Source of the DNA: Schizochytrium sp. TIO01
Taxonomy: Eukaryota; Sar; Bigyra; Thraustochytrida; Thraustochytriidae
NCBI GenBank assembly: GCA_004764695.1
Contig: SMSO01000025.1
Span: 2,341,102-2,405,101 of the forward strand
Length of the DNA: 64,000 nucleotides
Reading direction: 5' to 3'
The notes under the pieces: model-generated
The model's input: the letters and a program-made list of their open reading frames with translations, nothing else
Told to the model about the DNA's origin: nothing
Database searches by the model: none
Made by a program: the position numbers and the translations under genes
Shown here: piece after piece, positions 55,666 to 64,000 of the stretch
Layout: each line of letters starts with the position of its first letter
How positions within the stretch are numbered: position 1 is the stretch's first letter

Positions 55666-56875
55666 AGTCCCGTCCGCGATACGCTGCAATCTGTCAATGC
55701 CGCGCAGCACAACTCCGCCACCCACCACCACATGCAAGGACACGAGAGAGAAGGGGCGAAATACTCTATATTATACAAACAGGCACAATATAGAGTATAA
55801 GACCTCTACAGTAGAGAATCGACTGAGACACAGAGACTCAAACAGAATAAACAGAGATAAACAGAGATAAACAGAAACAAATAGACAAATAGAGCGACGA
55901 AAACGAGCTCTCAATCAGACAATAACGACCGCAGGGACACCAAGCAGCGAGGCTTGGCAAGGGAACCAACGCAAAACAAACAAGAGCTGCAACGAATGTA
56001 ATCACTATTGCATTCGACAAACCCCAAAAGAACTGGCAGAATTTCGGCCAGAGTGACAGACTCTACGCATGTTATTCATCCTACAGCATGTATATATTTA
56101 CTCTAGCAAGCGATAAGAAGAAGCAGCGGCAGCCGCAGAGGGCGTTGCATTGGGGTCCCTAAGTTACTCCGTTTCCCTACATTCCCTGAACGTTCTGTTC
56201 TATGTTTGAACGTTCCAATAAGAAGGGCTACTTATCGTGCACGATATAGTATGTGGGTGCATAGGTATGAAAAAACTCCTTCAAGATCAGGCCCTAATTC
56301 GATACCGTTCTTGCGGTTCTTGCAGAGGGACAAGCATGAAGAGACGGAGCAAAACCCCGTGACTAGGCAAGAGCCAGAATTCACGCGTACAGATTTTGAC
56401 GGAGGGACGCCTTAGAATCCTTCGGGCTGATTGAAAAAGTGAGAATGCTCACGACAAGTGAGTGAAGAAAGAAATGGATTTTTGTAATATCTTTTTATAA
56501 AGAGACAAAGAACACTGTCATGAATCTTTGTCCAAAGTCTTATGAGGTGCACATTTTAGTCTTTAAACTTCATAGTAAAAACTAAAGCACGTGAATCGAC
56601 AGCTCCTAAAAAAGGCCAGTGCCTGCCGACACTGTTCTTTGTACAGGACGAATCGAAGAATTCTTTGGTGAGTGAGCAGTTTCAATCATACAAAACTCGC
56701 AGGGGGGAAGGCGGCTCAGTTCGTTTTTAACTCACCTTGGTAAAATTACAATAAATTCCTTATTCGTCTATTTCTAATAATTTTATTTACAAGCCAGCCA
56801 GATGACAGATCTTGATAGAATTATCCCCAAGCAAATTTCTTCTTATTTACAATAATTTCTACGTTGGTGGAAAGC
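55666..56875. promoter_or_regulatory. 5' region of uL11m
   Basis: This holds the hairpin listed separately, then a short array of AACAGAGATA-type units (about 55838-55885). Unremarkable sequence follows as far as the 3' end of the next minus-strand gene. I see no clear core promoter. Confidence 0.4.
55761..55798 (-). repeat. Perfect 12-bp hairpin 96 bases upstream of uL11m start
   Basis: ATACTCTATATT (55761-55772) and AATATAGAGTAT (55787-55798) enclose a 14-base loop. On the gene's strand it would lie in the promoter or 5' leader of uL11m. It could be a dyad protein site or an RNA stem; the sequence does not tell which. Confidence 0.6.
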
Positions 56876-57619
56876 TTACGAGAAACTACTTGGAACTGGT
56901 CTAGTCATGTAGCCCCAAACTACATTTTTGTGCAACAACCTTTGTTTCATGTTGTTGTCGATGCTAGCATCATGATCACACGCTTGGTTAAGCGTCGTGG
57001 ACCTTGGTCTATCTGCCTTAGGTGGTGATATCACTGAGCAAGAAGAAGACAAAGATGCAGTATTCATTGACATAGCCAATGTCGTATCGAGTGATGCCTC
57101 CATAAGTTTCACAAGTTTAGAGTTTCGACGCACAGAGCTTGGGTGAAGCTTTGGTGGTGCAATTTCAATATTTAGTTCGTCTTCACAAGAATCATAAACC
57201 ATTCGATTGTATGATTCAATACCCAAGCGAAGTCGCTCTTGGGACACTTCATGCAGTAACCTTAGGCGCTCTGCTTCTTGATCACGAAGCTTCACCCAAT
57301 GCTTGAAGTCAGGTGGTGCAAATTGATACTTTCGATCAACCTCCTCAAGCGGATCGAAAATTTTCATCTTGAATTTTGACTCCCGAAATCGGAAATCCTT
57401 AACTTTGTCAAGTGGTCTGCCATCTAATATAAATGCATTCCGCCGCTGAATGCTGAGTGGCACTGCCTTCACAGCAGAGGAATTGTTTTTTTTTCGCCCA
57501 TTAGTTGAACTTAAACTGCTTTTTCCTGCTATGTTTGTTACATTACTATTATTATTTCTTCGAGAAACTTGCATTTTACAAATATGTGCGACAGATTCCT
57601 CAAGATAAGCTTTTTCCAC
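56876..57619 (-). CDS. Unrecognised 247-residue protein
   Basis: No known family is recognised. The frame is long for this AT-rich context and has real-protein composition. The N-terminal 60 residues are Asn/Ser/Lys-rich and probably disordered. A conserved-looking middle (about 65-155) reads RPLDKVKDFRFRESKFKMK and QFAPPDFKHWVKLRDQEAERLRLLHEVSQ, the last part a likely amphipathic helix. The tail is Ser-rich and basic. There is no signal peptide or membrane segment. An internal Met (MQVSRR, residue 16) is an alternative start. It is on the same strand as uL11m, 1.2 kb upstream of it. Codon-level evidence and absence of a competing frame support it as a gene; function is unknown. Confidence 0.6.
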   Translation of the reverse strand: MEKAYLEESVAHICKMQVSRRNNNSNVTNIAGKSSLSSTNGRKKNNSSAVKAVPLSIQRRNAFILDGRPLDKVKDFRFRESKFKMKIFDPLEEVDRKYQFAPPDFKHWVKLRDQEAERLRLLHEVSQERLRLGIESYNRMVYDSCEDELNIEIAPPKLHPSSVRRNSKLVKLMEASLDTTLAMSMNTASLSSSCSVISPPKADRPRSTTLNQACDHDASIDNNMKQRLLHKNVVWGYMTRPVPSSFS

Positions 57620-59599
57620 CCTGGATAAATATTGACTTCCAAATCAAATCTCTGTTAATATCGTTCAATAGAGTAGATAAAGTGACCTACTAAATTCAAC
57701 GCAGGGCCGGATAGTTTTTACTCTTTTGGGGACTCCCTCAAAGGTAGAATGTAAAACTTGGAACAAGATCTATCATCTGCCAAGCTAATATGCGATAGGT
57801 TTTAACTTTTATAAATTAATCTCCACCTTGGAAAATTCCTCGGCGGCCATGCACGCCAAATTAACACTCGAATTGGTGTGTTCAGAAGTCTTTGTCGGCC
57901 GGCTGCAAGGTGCAAAAGCAACTGCAATAGCAATGGATTATTTGCCTTTTCCCTTTACTAACAAGCCTGCTCTATTGTCCATGCACTAATTCCTGCCACA
58001 CGGTATTGAAAGTAAACAAGCAACCTCCAAGTGCGCCGACGCTCGGGCACAAGTAAAGGCGGGAGTCTTCCTTTTGGCTGGATTCTATCGTGAAATCGCC
58101 CCCACAGAGCTAAAGCTATCTGCAGCGCTCGCCTGGTTTGTTGAACTGTCTGAAAACCCAGATCTAGGTATCTCCTCGCGGCTACTTTGGTACATCCTTT
58201 GATTGATCGCTGCTCTTGTTGTCTTGCCACTGCATTTCTTCCTATGTTCTCTCCTAGAATTTTGGAATCAGAAAGGTGTGCACTTGTGTGTGTTTTCACA
58301 ATATGATCTCGCTGCAAAAGTGGCATACCTGGCGTTTTGTCGTCAGCAATAAATTTCCGACACCTCCTGGCAAAAGGATCGACAAGAATAAAAGACAAAA
58401 GGGAAGCATTTCTATATCTGCCTTTCGTTTTGCAGGTAAGGTATGAGCTGTCGATAATAGATTCTGTTGTTGCATTGGGCTGACATCAATCATCAAATTC
58501 CGTCGTCGCTCTGCCAGTCTGAGTGGTGTGCGTTCCACGATACCCTCTCAAGAAAAGTGGATTCATATTAAGCAGAGGTAGAATAGGCGTTTTAAAACCA
58601 TTGAAAGGAGTCACCAGGCCTTGGATGGATACTCTGTGTCTCCACCATGCGCCAAACGCGCTTTGAAAGTATGTCGGTTTCGAGGATAATCAGAGTTTTG
58701 TGCTTAGTGTTGAATAGGGAAAGATATTAGAAAAATTGCATGATTTATGTATCTGTCGCCACTGTGAAGATGTGAGGTAGTGACTAGGGCTTCGTTCCAT
58801 CTGGAATCTCAAGATTCATTGCCAGAGCTATGTGAGAGAGAAAATCAAATAATTCGTCAATCAAAGACTAAGGAATGACGACTAAGCGAATCTGTCCAGA
58901 CGGACAATTATCTTATATTATTTTTTTAATTAAAAATTATGGAAGCTTGGAAAATAGACGCAACAGCAACCCCCGCCTCGCTGAGTGTGCGGTCTCGCTG
59001 GCATTCGGTCCGGAATAAGATATCTCAAAGGGCAATAGCTTCAGGGCAACTATTGCTGCAAGCATTGGCATCTTCTGTGCTTCATAGTTAGCTAGTAGAG
59101 AAATCCTAAGTTTTTTATGTTCTAAAGAAAAGCTTTATTTATTTTATCTTTTTATCTAAAAATTAGTTAATTAAAAGTCTTCTACGGAGCGTCTAATGGA
59201 CAGAGACTTGAGCAATTACCTCGAGGCCGAGTGTATACATACATACGATGGTGTGATATGGAGCCCATAAGTTATTTAATCGTTAGCAGTATTGCGACGT
59301 TTGCACTTGCTTGACTTTCTCTTAAGTTCTTTCATAAAATCAACTAGTGCTAAATACGGAATAATAATGAGTGCCAGGTCCCATGGTATCAAATAATGTC
59401 CATAAACTACAAGGAAACGAAACTATTAAATGTAGTAATGTACCCATCCATCTGCCCTGGGGAGGCTTGCAAAGTAGCTAGCATCAACGTCATCTCGGAG
59501 AAACTTCATAAGTTCAAGGAGAAATGAATCAACTAAAAATCGGCAAAGATGATTCTGGCCTGACTCTAGTCTAATTGAAACGATGCTTTCTTACACCTG

Positions 59600-59743
59600 A
59601 TGGCATCGCGAAAGCCATTTAGCCGCTGCTCGCGTTTTTCCTCATTCGCTCCGCCCGCGACCTCTGTTTCAGCCGCTCCTACCCGTGTCCAGCTCTACGA
59701 GTTGGCCTCCTCGTTGAGATCAACATCGCAACCGATTTATTGA
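59600..59743 (+). CDS. Possible 47-codon small ORF
   Basis: A complete short frame MASRKPFSRCSRFSSF... through APTRVQLYELASSLR to TGA at 59741-59743. It is Arg/Ser/Ala-rich without acidic residues near its start, like a mitochondrial presequence, and lies in a GC-richer patch. It could be a microprotein, a first exon, or chance. Its stop codon overlaps TGACGTCA (59741-59748), the bZIP/CRE consensus. Confidence 0.2.
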   Translation: MASRKPFSRCSRFSSFAPPATSVSAAPTRVQLYELASSLRSTSQPIY

Positions 59744-60102
59744 CGTCACAGATCACAGGCTAAGAACCAGGAAACTGCTGGAAACCACCTCCCAACAACA
59801 AGTTTCTTCCCTCCGCTGCATTAGCACCACATCATCGTGAGAGCTGTGCAGACAAACCACGTGTGTTTGCCTCGAGCAACGGGCTTAGGTCAGCTTGTGC
59901 AGAGAAGGCATTGATCTAATGTCATGCACTGCAATCTATTGAAATGCGCTGTATCCTCGATTTGCTTGCAATCAGGCTCAAGTTGGCATTGGTTTCCGTT
60001 ACCTCCTGATATCTAGGAGCTGACAACTCTGAAAATTAAACCAGGCCGTCGTACTCGTGGGCCCTACTTTACATCTCTCCTAGGTCTCTTGCGGCCCGCG
60101 AA

Positions 60103-60124
60103 GCCGCTCGGACGATCGAGCGGC
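60103..60124. repeat. Perfect 8-bp GC-rich hairpin
   Basis: GCCGCTCG-GACGAT-CGAGCGGC at the end of the GC-richer patch. No T-run follows and no role is evident. Confidence 0.6.
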
Positions 60125-62116
60125 CAGAGGTGCTGCCGCGTTGTTAAGTTTGCATATCAGTAAGAACAGTATCGTCCATCATAAAGCTTGCACTCCAGAA
60201 AAGGATACGATACATCGAACTCTGCGAGCTGGTCGTTCTAAGTGGAGCTATGTATGGATATGTATGTGGTATAAGTATAAACTGATTTTGAGTTTGTGCA
60301 AGAAATTATATCGTGAATACTCGTAGTAGATCCTTCCTTTTCACTGTCCAATTGATTGTCTTCAGTTCGCTAATTCATTTTGATCAATTTATTTTGGTTT
60401 TTGTTTGTTTGTTTTGGTTTTATTGTTTAATGAAAATAATAACAAAACACGAAGGAGATCTCAACAGCAACGCAGGTCTTCTCGGCGACGTGGACCTCTG
60501 CCACTTGGTAGATGCTCAAGTCAACTGGCAGAGCATTTTCACGCTACGATCGACAGTCTGTCACCATCTCTGGTCCTGTCGCTGCCGGCTGGCTCCCCAG
60601 GCCTTTGGATTACCACGGCGCATCCGCAATCGTCATGAAAGAAACATTTATATTAATCGTAGACCCTCACTAGCAACTCTTACTTTGAAAGCTAGGTAAA
60701 CATTGCTCAGAGACCAATTCTGCACTGCACAGTTTTAGCTCATTCACGATGGATAAGTTTTATTTTGGTTTGACTTCTTTGTTGTTTCTTTTCATGAATC
60801 TAAGACCCTCTAACGCCATTCGTAGAAGGGCGATAAGTAAGTAAGCAAGGATAAATAAGCACGATTTGCAATTAGAACATCAAATTGTGCAATACGAAGC
60901 TGGAAATAAGGCCTGCCGATGAAATGACACCGTGTTTTTGCACCCCCTGCTGGTCTCGGAGGCTTCTCCCAGACCTTCGATAACCAGCTGACGTGACAGT
61001 CCGTGAACCACCGAAGGGCACCCTTCTGATTCCTTCGATCGATCGATAGTTTGATTGACTTATTCTCACCTGCACCGCCAACCTAAGGTGCCGCTAGCAC
61101 CTGGTTAGCTACTCTTAGCGAAAAGAGTGTTCTCTGTTTGACTCATAATCTATTTTTTATTTTACCTTTCAAATAAAAGAAAGTGCCAAACCTTTGATTC
61201 AAACTGAGTAGTAGGTACCTTGCTAACCCATTATCTAACCCAAAGTCTAGAACTCCCTTTATGTAAACCTTTTTCAAGTAATTAAAAAACGCCTTTAACT
61301 TATAACTAAAAAGGAGCGAACAACCAGATGGGTACCTAGGGGCCTACTTATCATTTACTCTAGCACATACTATTTTAGAAAGGCGGAGAGAGATCTTCTT
61401 ACACTCCTTACTAGTGTGACTAGAGGAAGGAACGTAGTGCTACGGCGTAGGAGTCACTAGGCGTTGCATAGGCTTTGCAATGGAACTCCAAGACAAGGCA
61501 GCTTTCGATTGCTAGCGGGGGCCTAGGGTTTTGGGTAGGACCTGGGAATCACAGACCCAGCCGAACAGAAGCAATCCATGAACTAATTTGAGCTCAGTCC
61601 TGGCCGCAGGAAGGGCAGCGGGCAGAAGACAGGCGGCTGAAGTGGCTGAAGGAGAAGCGCAGGAGACGCGAGAAAGCAAGGCGGCTGCCAGGAGGTGCGA
61701 AGATCCTGCCTTTGCAGCTGCTCGAGGTTTGCCAGGCCTTCTTGTTTGGGACTGAGCTGGGGAATTGAAGCACGACTTGGTATCGGAAAAGAACTACATA
61801 GTACTGTTAGTATAGGAAATAGAGTGGAGAAGGGCAAGGGATCTGTACAGGCTGTTCGCTGGCAGGTCTACTTCAGTGCGTACATACGTGCGTGGGTTGG
61901 GCGGGCGTGTAGTTTAAGATATTGGAAAATCGGGAGGAATTGGTTGGAATTTTGGATTTAAACTTCAAATTTTGTTGGATTCGGCTTTGAAAGAGGTCGT
62001 TCTCAACCTTCAAAGCATTCTCAAAGCCACTTTGGGAGGGCCCATAACATAAGACGAGGCCCATCTTGGCGAGAACATTTGCTTCGTGGTAAACGGCACA
62101 CTGCTGACATTTTGCA

Positions 62117-64000
62117 ATGAGGCTCCGACTATTGCAGGTGACTGACCTTGAAAAACCATGCGTGTGGGAACTTGAGTTCTCGCGTGCTGCGACCGGAGCG
62201 GACGTCCGCGAGCAAGCAGCCAAATTTGCCCTAGCTCCTGCCGAGCGGATTCGATTGTATTGGCGAGGCGCAGAGTTCGCGGATGATATCCCTTTGTGCA
62301 CAATTTTGCTGGACATGGACTGCCTCGTATTCACTGTGGAGCTCGATTCAAAAGCTAGTAGTCCTGAAACTGGACCGATCCGTATCTGTGGACTTGAGGC
62401 ATTGGCCAACATTGGCCCGAAGGCACTGCGCAATATCCGCAAAATCATGTTTGAAGCACAAGCCGGATTCGATGCAGGCTTCGCTCCAGAGCTTTCCGAA
62501 GCAGGATCTGGCGGGACGTACTTCTTGAAGAACGGCTCTGGCAAGTACGTTGCATGCTTCAAGCCTCGGGACGAAGAGCCCGCTGCAGAAAATAACCCGA
62601 GAGGCCTCCATGATCATATTTCAGGAGCCTTAAGACAAGGAGTTCGTGCTGGAGAGGCGGTACAACGCGAAGTGGCTGCTTTCATCACTGATGTAGGAGG
62701 CTTCAGTCGGGTCCCAGAGACCGTACTTGTAGAGGCCAAACACTCAGGATTCCATTATCGCGACGGCCAGGTGCATTACAAAGTGGGCTCATTCCAGCAT
62801 TTTGTCCCTGCCGATTGCATCGCAAGTGACTTTAGCCCTAATCTGTTTCCGCCTGAAGAAGTACACCGGGTGGCCATCCTTGACATCCGCCTCTTAAATG
62901 CTGATCGTAACGATGCGAACCTTCTGGTCTCGCGAAGACCCAAACCTAGCAGCCCAGGTGCAATGCCTGCTGGTATTCCACGCCCGGAGTCTGACGTGCG
63001 TAAGTTGCGGTCGCTCTCCTGTTCCATGGGTCCGATGGACTTTGAGTATTTTCTTACACCAATCGACCACGGCTATTGCCTTCCTGACAAACTCGAAGTT
63101 GCATGGTGCGACTGGTGCTGGTTAGACTGGCCTCAGGCACGCATCCCTTTTTCTCCTGCAACCTTGCAATGGATTGAGGACTACGATGTTGAGCAATGTG
63201 TAAATACTCTCCGGAAGGATCTCAATGTACGAGAATCGTGTCTCCAACTTATGCGCATCGCTGTTATGGTTCTTAAGAAAGGTGCTCGGGCTGGACTCTG
63301 CCTTCATGATATCGCATCAATTATCGCTCGACAGGATGTTGATCAGCCATCTATTCTTGAGACCCAAGTAGCTCGTGCGCATGAGCTATCTCGCATGATG
63401 GAGAACAACTCTAGAGTAAAAGGTGTGAACTATTCGGCAGCTCTTAATAATGTTAAGAGTTTGCCTAAATCTTCTCGCCGTGCAGCAACTCTTTCTTCGT
63501 GCAATTTGCCTTACCCTGAGACAGACCAATCCGTACATGCGACAATCCTAGCTTCATGTGGGAAAGAGAATATATCTCGTCTTGGTCTTCCTCGTATGTC
63601 GGCTCCTAGCGTTGAAGCTCTTCGGAAACCTCAACATAAAATTCCGCCTGTCGAAATCAGAGCTGGTAATATTGACATTGAGGAGAAGCGTCCGACAATC
63701 GCTGAGTCTTCGAAGTTTGAGCCTTCCTCAAAAGACAACGATCTTGCCACTCGATTTTTCTTCGAGTATATTGAACGCCTCGTCGATGACGTTATTCTTT
63801 GTGTACATAAGCAACGCCGTGCGCTGACCACCTTTCTAGATGAAAAAACCTTGTTCCGGCGGACAACGTCTATGTATCTCACATCTCCACACAGAGCACC
63901 AATCCGTGCGAATTATCGAGGACAAGGAGGGAAGCTTGAAGTTACATGTAAAAAATTGGCTGAAGATGCGGGCGAGGTTCGGAGACCGCGGTGCGCTTCT
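62117..64000 (+). CDS. PI4K-gamma-type kinase with N-terminal ubiquitin-like domain (partial)
   Basis: 628 codons are visible and the frame runs off the right edge. An in-frame TGA at 62105-62107 supports the ATG at 62117. Residues 1-78 form a ubiquitin-like fold (MRLRLLQVTDLE...). The kinase domain begins near 132 with GGTYFLKNGSGKYVACFKP (K149 as likely ATP lysine) and contains ALRQGVRAGEAVQREVAAF. It continues with ILDIRLLNADRNDANLL (D263, N268 as catalytic loop) and PIDHGYCLP, where D317-H-G replaces DFG. PRARIP-like text WPQARIPFSPATLQWIEDYD matches the PI4K-gamma C-lobe. This UBL-plus-kinase layout is known from plant and protist type II-like PI 4-kinases, some of which act as protein kinases. 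The tail after about 400 is Ser-rich, without a recognised domain. Confidence 0.94.
   Translation, partial: MRLRLLQVTDLEKPCVWELEFSRAATGADVREQAAKFALAPAERIRLYWRGAEFADDIPLCTILLDMDCLVFTVELDSKASSPETGPIRICGLEALANIGPKALRNIRKIMFEAQAGFDAGFAPELSEAGSGGTYFLKNGSGKYVACFKPRDEEPAAENNPRGLHDHISGALRQGVRAGEAVQREVAAFITDVGGFSRVPETVLVEAKHSGFHYRDGQVHYKVGSFQHFVPADCIASDFSPNLFPPEEVHRVAILDIRLLNADRNDANLLVSRRPKPSSPGAMPAGIPRPESDVRKLRSLSCSMGPMDFEYFLTPIDHGYCLPDKLEVAWCDWCWLDWPQARIPFSPATLQWIEDYDVEQCVNTLRKDLNVRESCLQLMRIAVMVLKKGARAGLCLHDIASIIARQDVDQPSILETQVARAHELSRMMENNSRVKGVNYSAALNNVKSLPKSSRRAATLSSCNLPYPETDQSVHATILASCGKENISRLGLPRMSAPSVEALRKPQHKIPPVEIRAGNIDIEEKRPTIAESSKFEPSSKDNDLATRFFFEYIERLVDDVILCVHKQRRALTTFLDEKTLFRRTTSMYLTSPHRAPIRANYRGQGGKLEVTCKKLAEDAGEVRRPRCAS

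Larger units (their letters stand above)
57620..62116. other. Mostly non-coding stretch upstream of the PI kinase
   Basis: Contains an unassigned 146-codon minus frame (57958-58398; Arg-rich, no domain), a GC-richer patch at 59585-60140, and a charged 58-residue plus frame ending near 61769 (LKWLKEKRRRREKARRLPGG). That frame follows a possible CAG acceptor and may be a lone exon or chance. Nothing else is assignable. Confidence 0.4.

Noticed and set aside
61873-62562. 229-codon minus frame over the PI kinase start
   Set aside because: Antisense shadow of the UBL and early kinase coding sequence, which is strongly supported on plus.

Overview
This is nuclear DNA of a eukaryote. Genes are split by short GT-AG introns, families are eukaryote-specific (Qa-SNARE, clathrin-adaptor sigma subunit, DP transcription factor, prolyl 4-hydroxylase, ubiquitin-like-domain PI 4-kinase, intron-bearing mitochondrial-type uL11), and there is no operon logic. 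The gene set, the mostly intron-poor genes and a SulP transporter carrying a cyclic-nucleotide-binding fold suit a protist, perhaps a stramenopile such as a labyrinthulomycete. That placement is inference and is not proven by the sequence.

Layout. (1) 0-12.5 kb is gene-dense with alternating strands: a possible last exon of a truncated gene, indoleamine 2,3-dioxygenase (+), syntaxin-16/Tlg2 (-), an AP-2-like sigma subunit (+), transcription factor DP (-), a small basic protein with two KEN motifs (+), and a 1691-residue SulP-STAS-CNB-EF transporter (-). Neighbours are arranged as divergent pairs with shared 5' regions and convergent pairs with short 3' gaps. (2) 12.5-28 kb has no recognisable gene. 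It is loaded with tri- and tetranucleotide arrays, including 68 uninterrupted AAG units, and scattered protein-like fragments. (3) 28-34 kb is an AT-rich gap, then a secreted or membrane-anchored prolyl 4-hydroxylase (+) convergent with a secreted cysteine-rich TIL-repeat protein (-). (4) 34-54.6 kb is AT-rich and essentially gene-free. It holds one sharply GC-rich, strongly foldable segment near 47.0 kb, bracketed by copies of the palindrome CCTAGCTAGG. (5) 54.6-57.6 kb carries a three-exon uL11m gene (-) and an unrecognised 247-residue protein (-). (6) 57.6-62.1 kb is mostly non-coding. (7) 62.1 kb to the right edge is the start of a UBL-domain PI4K-gamma-type kinase, which runs off the window.

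Functionally the genes are ordinary cell-biology genes: membrane traffic (syntaxin-16, AP sigma, phosphoinositide kinase), transport (SulP), cell-cycle transcription (DP and perhaps the KEN protein), the secretory pathway (P4H, TIL protein), tryptophan catabolism (IDO) and mitochondrial translation (uL11m). I see no metabolic cluster and no intact mobile element, CRISPR array, rRNA or tRNA. The best candidate for something undescribed is the foldable GC-rich element at about 46.97-47.06 kb. Next are the hairpin just upstream of uL11m and the domain architecture of the SulP protein.
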